In this document: in pieces, positions 1 through 5,886 of the stretch
How positions within the stretch are numbered: the stretch's first letter is position 1
Layout: each line of letters starts with the position of its first letter
Origin: Tannerella sp.
GTDB taxonomy: Bacteria; Bacteroidota; Bacteroidia; Bacteroidales; Tannerellaceae
DNA length: 8,632 nt
Direction: 5' to 3'
Assembly (NCBI GenBank): GCA_031271245.1
Contig: JAISWC010000176.1
Span: 1-8,632 of the forward strand
Made by a program: the position numbers and the translations under genes
Notes under the pieces: generated by a model
Databases searched by the model: none
Told to the model about the DNA's origin: nothing
Seen by the model: only the letters and a program-made list of their open reading frames with translations

Positions 1-148
1 GCCCTGTGGCATTACCCTGTCGGACGTTTGCCTGATGACGCCGATCAAGTCGATCAGCGGCGTCATCGGTATCGGCAAAGAAGTGCGACCCGGACAGTAC
101 GCCTGTCAATATTGCGAACTGGAAACGTGTTACAAACGGAAAAAATAA
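1..148 (+). CDS. C-terminal fragment of a probable vitamin-B12-dependent methionine synthase activation-domain protein
   Basis: An open frame enters from the left edge (codons in phase with position 2) and ends at TAA 146-148, giving 48 residues. The visible part reads LMTPIKSISGVIGIGKE and then a Cys-rich, basic tail, ACQYCELETCYKRKK, with a CX2CX4C pattern and another Cys near the left edge. From memory, this combination (a K/R-S-x-S-G-x-I-G-I stretch followed by a C-x2-C-x4-C-Y/F-R tail) resembles the C-terminus of stand-alone proteins annotated as methionine synthase activation domain, which help reactivate cobalamin-dependent MetH using S-adenosylmethionine. The Cys cluster could bind a metal, but this is inference. 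The start and most of the domain are outside the window, so the assignment rests on a short piece. The gene converges with the tRNA-His and permease genes; no classical terminator follows it, only the repeat array. Confidence 0.5.
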   Translation, partial: PCGITLSDVCLMTPIKSISGVIGIGKEVRPGQYACQYCELETCYKRKK

Positions 149-180
149 CGTCGCAGACAAAATTTGACTGAACAGGAGGA

Positions 181-380
181 GTGTCGACACCGGCTCACTC
201 AGTGTCGACGTCTGTCCTGAGAGTGTCGACACCGGCTCACTCAGTGTCGACGTCTGTCTTGAGAGTGTCGACGCCAGCTCACTCAGTGTCGACGTCTGTC
301 CTGAGAGTGTCGACGCCGGCTTACTCAGTGTCGACGTCTGTCCTGAGAGTGTCGACGCCGGCTCCTTCCGTGTCGACGAT
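181..380. repeat. 42-bp tandem repeat array (two 21-bp half-units, GTCGAC every 21 bp)
   Basis: Full 42-bp units begin at 181, 223, 265 and 307, and a partial, more divergent fifth runs from 349 to about 380. Each unit has two 21-bp halves that both start GTGTCGAC and otherwise differ (first half continues with a CGGCTCACTCA-type spacer, second with TCTGTCCTGAGA). The palindrome GTCGAC therefore falls at 183, 204, 225, 246, 267, 288, 309, 330, 351 and 372, exactly 21 bp apart, and is unchanged in all ten positions while spacers vary. In the first two units GTCGACAC pairs with GTGTCGAC across an 11-nt loop (for example 183-190 with 202-209), so single-strand hairpins are possible. The array sits between convergent genes. 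Because 42 is a multiple of 3 it is open in several frames, but I see no credible gene in it. Function unknown. Confidence 0.9.
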
Positions 381-516
381 CTTTTATTTTCCGTTGACGG
401 TAATCCGGCTGTTGAAATACCCCGTTCGGACGAGGCTCTGCTTCGTTTGATTTATCCCGTTGGGGGTGTAATGAAGTTTGTAAATTGCTTGTTTTTAGGT
501 GTATTTTCCCGCGGTG
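381..516. other. Intergenic stretch between the repeat array and tRNA-His
   Basis: This AT-richer stretch lies just downstream of the tRNA on the minus strand. I see no gene, no clear intrinsic terminator and no consensus promoter. There is only a weak potential fold between CCCGTTGGGGG near 457-467 and the ACCCCGT-type sequence near 420, which I would not call a terminator. Confidence 0.4.
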
Positions 517-591
517 GGTGAAGAATGGGGCTCGAACCCACGACCCTTGGAACCACAATCCAATGCTCTGACCAACTGAGCTATCCTCACC
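517..591 (-). tRNA. tRNA-His: tRNA-His (anticodon GTG)
   Basis: On the minus strand the cloverleaf folds fully. The acceptor arm is GTGAGGA (590-584) against TCTTCAC (524-518), with one G:U pair. The D arm is GCTC/GAGC, the anticodon stem is TTGGA/TCCAA around the loop TTGTGGT (anticodon GTG), and the T arm is GTGGG/CCCAT around TTCGAGC. The His-specific extra G-1 is encoded at 591 and faces the discriminator C73 at 517, the identity pair expected for histidine tRNAs. The 3' CCA is not encoded (CAC follows C73), so it must be added after transcription. The gene lies about 100 bp downstream of the permease on the same strand but has its own strong promoter. Confidence 0.97.
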
Positions 592-612
592 ATCTACTGT
601 CAAAAAACGGTG

Positions 613-643
613 CAAAGATAATGCTTTTTTTTATTCCTGCAAA
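613..643 (-). promoter_or_regulatory. Consensus Bacteroidetes promoter for tRNA-His
   Basis: On the minus strand TTTG (643-640) is followed after exactly 19 bp by TATCTTTG (620-613), matching the Bacteroidetes housekeeping pattern TTTG-N19-TAnnTTTG in every defined base. Transcription should start near 605-608, about 15 nt before the tRNA. The spacer contains an A-run. The octamer TTTGCAGG occurs twice here (643-636 and 659-652), the downstream copy containing the -33 element. Confidence 0.8.
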
Positions 644-692
644 TACTTGTGCCTGCAAACGGTTATAAATTAAGGGGCATAAACAGATTCTG

Positions 693-2045
693 TCAGAAAA
701 AGAAACTCAACCCCAATGACAAGGCAAAACCCATCACCGAGATAATGGTTTCCATGACCGTCCATGAGCGAAGGGTTTGTTGTTCGGTCATTCCGAGGTA
801 TTTTCCTATCAGCCAGAAACCGCTGTCGTTGACGTGCGACAGGGTTGTGGCGCCGGAAGCGATGGCGATTACCACCAGCGCCTTGTGCGGTTCTGACAGG
901 GTGTAGGCGCTTAACAGGGGCGCCATGATTCCGGCCGAGGTGATCATGGCCACCGTGGCCGAGCCTTGCGTCACCCGTATGATCAGCGCCAGCAGCCAGG
1001 CAAGGACAATGGGAGGCAGCGCAGAACCGGACAGACTCTCCGCCAACGCCACACCGATGCCGCTGTCGACCAGCAACTGCTTGAATACGCCTCCCGCGCC
1101 GGTCACCAGGATGATCAATCCCGCCGGCGACAGGGCTTTCGTGCTTAAATCCAGCAGGGATGCCGGCGTAAATCCGCGCCGGATGCCGATTACGTAGATG
1201 GCAATCAGGGTGGCGATCAGCAGCGCGATAAAAGGATGTCCCAGGAAAGCCAGCAAATGTACCCAGAAAGCGTCTTCCATCCCGTTTTCCTTTGCCCACA
1301 TGCCCGAAACCGTGTTGGCTACAATCAATACCAGCGGAATGACAATAATCCCCACGATCAGCCAAAACGGAGGCAACTCTTTCACCTCCATGTCGGTTGA
1401 ATCCCGGAAGAGGTCGGGTACGTCCACATGCATTCTGTTTCCGATGTATTTCCCGTACAACGGGCCGGCCACCAGTGTGACCGGTATGCCGATGACAAAT
1501 CCGAAGAAAATAAGCCATCCCAAATCGACCTGAATAATCTCGGCCACGGCTACCGGACCGGGTGTGGGCGGGATAAAGGCGTGCGTCACGGCCAGTCCTG
1601 CCAGCAGCGGGATGGCATAGTAGAGCAGGGATTTTTTCGTGTCCTTCGCCAGGGCGTAAAGCACGGGCGCCAGAATGATGAACCCGACGTCCAGAAAGAC
1701 CGGGATAGCGACCATAAAACCGGCCAAGGCCAGTGAATAGGGCGCCCGGTCTCTGCCGAACTTTGCGATCAGGAAACGCGCCAGCGCTTCCGCACCGCCC
1801 GACGCTTCAAGCACCTGCCCGAAAATGGCGCCAATGCCTACTACGGTGGCCACGAAACCCAGCGTCGAACTCATGCCGGCCGTCATGCTGTCCAGAATGG
1901 ATTCCATCGACATGCCGGTGGCAAGCCCCAGAAAGATCGATACCATCAACAGGGCCAGAAAGGCGTGAATCTTCAGTTTCAATACCATGAACAGCAGCAG
2001 GACGATGCTGAACGCCAGTATGCAAAGCGGCAAGTATGACATCAT
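693..2045 (-). CDS. gntP: GntP-family gluconate:H+ symporter (permease)
   Basis: This is an integral inner-membrane transporter of about 450 residues, the usual length for the GntP family, which imports gluconate or related sugar acids with protons. The protein is almost entirely hydrophobic segments separated by short loops, beginning MSYLPLCILAFSIVLLLF. Family-like stretches include the early FLALLMVSIFLGLATGM, a middle AFIPPTPGPVAVAEI and a late VNDSGFWLIGKYLGMT near the C-terminus. The frame is open up to an ATG at 2126, but the extra 27 residues (rich in F, R, H) look unlike the family. I therefore place the start at the paired ATGs at 2045/2042, where the hydrophobic N-terminus begins. 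No Shine-Dalgarno is visible. It is the last gene of the minus-strand run, 89 bp after the radical SAM gene. No gluconate kinase or other sugar-acid gene is nearby, so the substrate is uncertain within the family (gluconate, fructuronate, glycerate and serine-type transporters are all known). Confidence 0.9.
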   Translation of the reverse strand: MMSYLPLCILAFSIVLLLFMVLKLKIHAFLALLMVSIFLGLATGMSMESILDSMTAGMSSTLGFVATVVGIGAIFGQVLEASGGAEALARFLIAKFGRDRAPYSLALAGFMVAIPVFLDVGFIILAPVLYALAKDTKKSLLYYAIPLLAGLAVTHAFIPPTPGPVAVAEIIQVDLGWLIFFGFVIGIPVTLVAGPLYGKYIGNRMHVDVPDLFRDSTDMEVKELPPFWLIVGIIVIPLVLIVANTVSGMWAKENGMEDAFWVHLLAFLGHPFIALLIATLIAIYVIGIRRGFTPASLLDLSTKALSPAGLIILVTGAGGVFKQLLVDSGIGVALAESLSGSALPPIVLAWLLALIIRVTQGSATVAMITSAGIMAPLLSAYTLSEPHKALVVIAIASGATTLSHVNDSGFWLIGKYLGMTEQQTLRSWTVMETIISVMGFALSLGLSFFF

Positions 2046-2056
2046 TCGTTTTTCGG

Positions 2057-2087
2057 CAAAAATAGATATAAAAAAGCACCTGTGAAA
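2057..2087 (-). promoter_or_regulatory. Possible promoter in front of the GntP permease
   Basis: The minus strand reads TTTC (2087-2084), then 19 bp, then TATTTTTG (2064-2057). The -7 box fits TAnnTTTG perfectly and the -33 box matches three of four bases. A start about 7 nt downstream would leave a leader of only some 6-8 nt before the ATG at 2045, unusually short, so this is either a near-leaderless start or a chance match in an AT-rich gap. Confidence 0.35.
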
Positions 2088-2134
2088 GCGTTCGAAAAAA
2101 ATGACCTGCCGGTATTGTCCTTTCAACCGTCCGG

Positions 2135-3058
2135 TCAGCCCGTGAATTGCTTTCCCTGCCAGGTTTGACGGAAGGCAAAACGCTTGTTGACAAACGCTGT
2201 AAATTCATAATTCTTGAGGCCCCAGTCGGGTGCGATCAGGAGTTCCCGGGGTGACTGGGAGATAAACCGGTCGACGGCAATGTCCGGACGCAACCGTTCC
2301 AGAAAGTCGACGACAAGGTCTGCGTAGTCTTCGACGCCGTATAGTCGGAAACGTTCGGGATACTCCCGGAACTCTTTTTCCATGACCGTGTGACGGATGA
2401 TTTGCAGCTGGTGCAACTTGACTGCCGTCAGCGGTAAAGCAGAAATCAGGCCGGCTTGCCGCAACAGCAGTTCCCGGTCTTCGCCCGGCAATCCCAGAAT
2501 CAGATGTGCGCCGACAAGTATGCCTCTTTCATGCGTGCGCCGAACGGCTTCAACCGAATCCTGCCACGTGTGGCCACGGTGAATGCGCTGCAATGTACGG
2601 TCGGATGTGCTTTCCAGACCGTATTCGATGAAGACGAACGTTTTTTCGGCCAGTTCGCTCAGGTAGTCCAGCAACACGTCCGGCATACAGTCCGGTCGCG
2701 TGCCGAGAATCAGCCCGACGACGCCCGGAAAGGCTAACGCTTCTTCGTATTTCTGCCGCAAAGTCGCTAAGGATGCATACGTATTGGTGTATGCCTGGAA
2801 ATAGGCAATGTATTTCATTACCGGATATTTCCGGGCAAAGAAACGGATGCCTTTTTCCAGCTGGGCGGAAATGCCTTCTCCGGCCGTGCTGCAATAGCCG
2901 GGATTGAACGTAGCGTTATTGCAGTACGTACATCCGCCCGTCCCTTTGACCCCATCGCGGTTAGGACACGTAAACCCGGCATTGACGGAGATTTTTTGCA
3001 CCTTGAACGAAAATCGCTCTTTCAGAAAATCACTAAATTCATAATAAGGCTTCACCAT
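2135..3058 (-). CDS. yhcC: YhcC-type radical SAM protein (TIGR01212-like)
   Basis: This is a predicted cytoplasmic radical SAM enzyme of 307 residues, within the range of the YhcC/TIGR01212 family. The exact reaction of the family is not firmly established to my knowledge. The N-terminus shows the family signature FTCPNRDGVKGTGGCTYCN: Cys31, Cys43 and Cys46 (CX11CX2C) would hold the 4Fe-4S cluster that splits S-adenosylmethionine. Other family-like segments follow: PGYC, YFQAYTNTYA, GTRPDC, EYGLES, AHLILGLPGE and KLHQLQI. The frame is open to an upstream ATG at 3079. I chose 3058 because MVKPYYEFSDFLKERF fits the usual short N-terminus, but neither start has a Shine-Dalgarno sequence. From 3058 the gene overlaps the end of the upstream amylase gene by 20 bp (41 bp from 3079), which suggests co-transcription and possibly translational coupling. 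Confidence 0.92.
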   Translation of the reverse strand: MVKPYYEFSDFLKERFSFKVQKISVNAGFTCPNRDGVKGTGGCTYCNNATFNPGYCSTAGEGISAQLEKGIRFFARKYPVMKYIAYFQAYTNTYASLATLRQKYEEALAFPGVVGLILGTRPDCMPDVLLDYLSELAEKTFVFIEYGLESTSDRTLQRIHRGHTWQDSVEAVRRTHERGILVGAHLILGLPGEDRELLLRQAGLISALPLTAVKLHQLQIIRHTVMEKEFREYPERFRLYGVEDYADLVVDFLERLRPDIAVDRFISQSPRELLIAPDWGLKNYEFTAFVNKRFAFRQTWQGKQFTG

Positions 3059-4763
3059 GGATCGTTTGCATGAAGCCATACTTGAATTTCAGCAGTTTTC
3101 CCGAATAGCCCGGCAGGGTTGTTTCGTATGGGCAAGCCTCGGTCAGCGTACTAAGGCTTTGTTCGCCGGTAAGCAGGTCGGTTCTTATGGCCGGCTGGTT
3201 GTCGGGAATGTGCAGCAGGCAGAAGGCAACCGGCGGAATGATGACGCGCACCGTCTGTTCCGCAGGGTCGAAATTGACGACAATCAGCAGCACTTCCTGT
3301 TCGTGTTTGCGCAGAAAGGCGTACTGGCGGTGGTCGTTGAAATGCGGATTGTCGCGGTTGACATACATCAGGTCAAAGAACACGCCCTTCACAATGGCCG
3401 GTTCGCGGCAGACGACATTCAGCAGCCGGACACAGGCTTGGCGCAACGTTTGCTGTGCGGCGGTCAGCAGCGCCCCGTCGAACAGCCCGCCGTTCATCCA
3501 GTTCCGGATACTCTCGAGGCTCCAGTAGTCGAAAATGGTTGTCCGTCCGTCGCGTCCGCTGTAGCCCTCTTCGTCCATGCCCCGTTCGCCCAGTTCCTGA
3601 CCGAAGTATATCATGAGCGGATTCGTGTGGAGGGTGGCGGCGACCATCAGACCGGGAAATCCGGCTTCGGGCGAGCCGGCGAAAAAGTCGGAAGCGATGC
3701 GCTGCTCGTCATGGTTTTCCAGGAAATGGAGCATGTGATCGCGGATATCTTCCACGCTTTGCCAGCAGTGCGTGATGGCCGCCGCGCCGGCCCGGCCGCA
3801 GATCACGTCGCGCAGGGTGTCGTAGAGGCCGACCTTGTCATACAGATAGTCGAAATGTGCGTGAAGATAGTCGCGATACAGCTCGGGACGGTAGATTTCG
3901 GCGATGAAACAGAGGTCGCGCGTTGCCCCGGCGCGGGGAATGACCCAGCTCCAGAACTCGACGGGCACCATCTCGGCCATGTCGCAGCGGAAACCGTCGA
4001 CGCCCTTGCCTGCCCAGAAGAGCAGGATGTCGAGCATCTTGATCCACGTGTCGGGAACGGGGTCGAAATGGCAGCTGCCGTCGCCGGCGCAGTCCACTCC
4101 GTAGTTCAGCTTGACGGTGTCGTACCAGTCGTCCCGCGACGGATGCAGGCTGAAACAGTTGTTCCCGGTCGCTTTGGCCGGAAATTCGCTGTATTCGAAA
4201 TCTTCTTCACCCGCGTCGAAATGCAGTGTCAGCGCCTGGCCGGGCAGGTAGTAGAAGTTGTTGTTGGGGTCGAAGCGCGTGAAAGTATTGTCCTGCCGTC
4301 CCAGGTTGTTGACGGTAATCGGTTTGGCGTCGGAGTAGTAATGACGGGCGACGTGATTGGCCACAAAGTCGATGATGACCTTCATTCCGGAGCGGTGTGT
4401 CCGTTCGACCAGCGCTTCAAATTCCGCCATGCGGCAGGCGACGTTTTCGGCCAGGTCGGGGTCGACGTCGTAATAATCCCTGATGGCATAGGGCGAACCG
4501 GCGATGCCCTTCACGAGTGCGCCGTGATCGCGAGCGATGCCGCAGGCCGGGTAGCCGGTTTGCGTGGCATGTTCGATTATGCCGGTATACCAGATGTGCG
4601 TTACGCCCAGTTGCCGGATTTCGTGAAGTGCGCGGTACGTATAGTCCGCCATTTTGCCCGTGCCGTTTTCGGACAGGGAACCGTTTTTCCTGCATGTGCG
4701 GTTCCGGTTGCCGAACAGGCGGGGCAAGGTCTGGTAAATAATCATTTTCTGTTCGCTATTCAT
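3039..4763 (-). CDS. GH13 alpha-amylase-family glycoside hydrolase
   Basis: This 574-residue enzyme has the GH13 (beta/alpha)8 barrel, which cleaves or transfers alpha-glucosidic bonds. All catalytic regions are present: region I DFVANH (132-137), region II GFRCDMAEM with nucleophile Asp261 and Arg259, region III FIAEIY with acid/base Glu289, and region IV FLENHDE with Asp352. The N-terminus shows the typical QLGVTHIWYTGIIEH strand, and residues about 470-570 look like the C-terminal beta-sandwich domain. There is no signal peptide or lipobox, so the enzyme is probably cytoplasmic and acts on internal glycogen or imported maltodextrins rather than on starch outside the cell. Exact substrate and subfamily cannot be read from the sequence. 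The start at 4763 lies 12 bp after the patatin stop; a second in-frame ATG (residue 7) at 4745 is possible. The strand opposite this gene is open for 570 codons, which I regard as a by-product of base composition. Confidence 0.94.
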   Translation of the reverse strand: MNSEQKMIIYQTLPRLFGNRNRTCRKNGSLSENGTGKMADYTYRALHEIRQLGVTHIWYTGIIEHATQTGYPACGIARDHGALVKGIAGSPYAIRDYYDVDPDLAENVACRMAEFEALVERTHRSGMKVIIDFVANHVARHYYSDAKPITVNNLGRQDNTFTRFDPNNNFYYLPGQALTLHFDAGEEDFEYSEFPAKATGNNCFSLHPSRDDWYDTVKLNYGVDCAGDGSCHFDPVPDTWIKMLDILLFWAGKGVDGFRCDMAEMVPVEFWSWVIPRAGATRDLCFIAEIYRPELYRDYLHAHFDYLYDKVGLYDTLRDVICGRAGAAAITHCWQSVEDIRDHMLHFLENHDEQRIASDFFAGSPEAGFPGLMVAATLHTNPLMIYFGQELGERGMDEEGYSGRDGRTTIFDYWSLESIRNWMNGGLFDGALLTAAQQTLRQACVRLLNVVCREPAIVKGVFFDLMYVNRDNPHFNDHRQYAFLRKHEQEVLLIVVNFDPAEQTVRVIIPPVAFCLLHIPDNQPAIRTDLLTGEQSLSTLTEACPYETTLPGYSGKLLKFKYGFMQTIHGEALL

Positions 4764-4775
4764 ACGTAGATGCGT

Positions 4776-5630
4776 TTATGGATGAATCTGTCTGAATTTT
4801 TGCAGTTTCGGGAATTTTTGCAGAAACTGTCTGGCCTGCGCCTTTTTCTTTCTGTCGGTCAGGAACCGTTCCATCGCGTCGAGGGCTGTCCGGTAACCGG
4901 ACTCGACCATCCGGTCAACGTTTTTCAGGTCAAACATTTTGTACTGACCGAAGGCCTCGGTTTCAATCAGGATATCGCAGTTCCTGCGGTCCGAGTTCGT
5001 GTTCGCCAGGAAGAGGTAATGAAACGAACGTTCCGCAATGCTGTACAGGTTCTGGCTGTATTCGCGGGGTACGTAGGGACTGACATTGACGCCGATCACG
5101 TATTCGCACTGCGGGCGTATGAATGACACGGGAAAATTGTGGAACAGTCCGCCGTCCACGTAATGCACCCCGTCGATAAGCACCGGACTGAACAGTACCG
5201 GTACGCTGCACGACGCCCGCACGGTTTCGACCATCGGACCGGACGTGAACGCACGGCCTTTGCCGTTGTCCAGATCCGTCGCCGTCACAATCAGCGGGAT
5301 TTGCAGTTCCTCGAACTGCCGGGCACGCAGACGCTCTTCCAGGAAAAGGCTGAACCGGCTGCTGTCGAATATCCCCGACTTGGGCAACTGGAGTTGGGCA
5401 AATTCGGTAAACTCCCGGCCGTTGAAGAGTTGCCGGATTTCGCCGGCCGGGTAGCCGTCGGCATACAGCGCGCCCATCAATGCGCCGACACTGGTGCCGG
5501 AGATAATATCCGGCCGGATGCCAAATTCATCCAGCGCCTGAAACACGCCGATATGGGCAAAGCCCTTTGCGCCGCCACCGCTTAACGCCAGTCCGACGGT
5601 ATACGGTTTCCTTTTGAAGAAGATGCTCAT
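4776..5630 (-). CDS. Patatin-like phospholipase (RssA/YchK-type)
   Basis: This 284-residue protein has a patatin lipid acyl hydrolase domain. The Ser-Asp dyad and oxyanion loop are intact: SGGGAKG at 17-23, nucleophile elbow GTSVG with Ser47, and DGG with catalytic Asp159 in VHYVDGGLFHNFP. It probably releases fatty acids from membrane lipids, but the substrate is not predictable. No signal peptide and no T9SS-type C-terminal domain are visible. The protein ends with a basic, possibly helical tail (RKKKAQARQFLQKFPKLQKF) and resembles the short cytoplasmic patatins rather than the outer-membrane PlpD or PNPLA-BamA fusion types. The start is the ATG at 5630; an extension to 5654 would need a TTG codon lying inside the -7 promoter box, so I reject it. 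It is the first gene of a tight minus-strand run with the amylase and radical SAM genes. Confidence 0.93.
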   Translation of the reverse strand: MSIFFKRKPYTVGLALSGGGAKGFAHIGVFQALDEFGIRPDIISGTSVGALMGALYADGYPAGEIRQLFNGREFTEFAQLQLPKSGIFDSSRFSLFLEERLRARQFEELQIPLIVTATDLDNGKGRAFTSGPMVETVRASCSVPVLFSPVLIDGVHYVDGGLFHNFPVSFIRPQCEYVIGVNVSPYVPREYSQNLYSIAERSFHYLFLANTNSDRRNCDILIETEAFGQYKMFDLKNVDRMVESGYRTALDAMERFLTDRKKKAQARQFLQKFPKLQKFRQIHP

Positions 5631-5651
5631 CGTTAAAACTGTATTTTCCGG

Positions 5652-5659
5652 CAAATGTA
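5652..5659 (-). promoter_or_regulatory. Promoter -7 box upstream of the patatin operon
   Basis: The minus strand reads TACATTTG, a perfect match to the Bacteroidetes -7 consensus TAnnTTTG, ending 21 nt before the ATG at 5630. Nineteen bp upstream, where TTTG is expected (5679-5682), the sequence is ATTC, part of the 14-bp inverted repeat, so the -33 element is poor. It probably drives the patatin, amylase and radical SAM genes. Confidence 0.6.
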
Positions 5660-5671
5660 GGGATAAATTTT

Positions 5672-5776
5672 GAATGGAGAATTGAGAATGGAGAATTGAC
5701 TCGCCGCAGTTTTAGTGCTTTCACGCCGTTCCATTCTTCATTCTCAATTCTCCATTCTCAATTCTCCATTCTCAAT
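5672..5776. repeat. Inverted array of 14-bp repeats (28-bp perfect arms, 44-bp loop)
   Basis: The left arm (5672-5699) is two tandem copies of GAATGGAGAATTGA. The right arm holds two tandem copies of the reverse complement (5744-5771), flanked by partial copies at about 5731-5743 and 5772-5776. The two 28-bp arms are perfect reverse complements and enclose 44 bp with no recognisable content. I recall similar AATTGAGAATGGAG-type repeats as dispersed noncoding elements in Bacteroidales genomes, but I cannot check that here. The left arm covers the -33 region of the patatin promoter. No T-run follows either arm, so a simple intrinsic terminator is unlikely. Confidence 0.85.
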
Positions 5777-5820
5777 CGGTGTTTCAATGTCAAAGTCAGG
5801 ACAAACGGGTGCATCCCCCA

Positions 5821-5864
5821 AAAGACAGAAAGAGACGCACAACCGTGCGTCTCTTTCTGTCTTT
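5821..5864 (-). terminator. Intrinsic terminator hairpin of the large surface-protein gene
   Basis: Positions 5821-5840 and 5845-5864 are perfect 20-bp reverse complements around a 4-nt loop (AACC on the plus strand). On the minus strand the hairpin starts 22 bp after the stop codon at 5887 and its 3' arm ends in TCTTTCTGTCTTTT, serving as a modest U-tract. It would stop transcription from the large gene before the patatin promoter. Confidence 0.85.
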
Positions 5865-5886
5865 GGAAGCATTGGAAAAAACACAT

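Noticed and set aside
181..380. CRISPR array
   Set aside because: The units are contiguous 42-bp tandem copies with no unique spacers between them, and no cas genes are present.
181..450. A GTG-started frame through the 42-bp repeats encoding VSTPAHSVSTSVLR repeats
   Set aside because: AGGAGGA at 174-180 abuts the GTG with no spacing, the repeat length is a multiple of three so several frames stay open, and the sequence after the repeats resembles no protein I know.
517..591. tRNA-His as an integration site for a mobile element
   Set aside because: No integrase, no duplicated tRNA 3' end and no phage or conjugation genes are seen on either side.
681..695. Short palindrome ACAGATTCTGT at the permease stop codon as a terminator
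   Set aside because: The stem is only 5 bp with essentially no loop and no T-run follows on the minus strand.
670..1518. A 282-codon minus-strand frame overlapping the permease
   Set aside because: It is out of frame with the clearly hydrophobic GntP protein and is rich in H, R and G, typical of a shadow frame.
3057..4769. A 570-codon open frame on the plus strand covering the whole amylase gene
   Set aside because: It mirrors the GH13 gene codon for codon in a frame kept open by high-GC codon use. Its product has no recognisable domain, while the minus strand encodes every GH13 catalytic motif.
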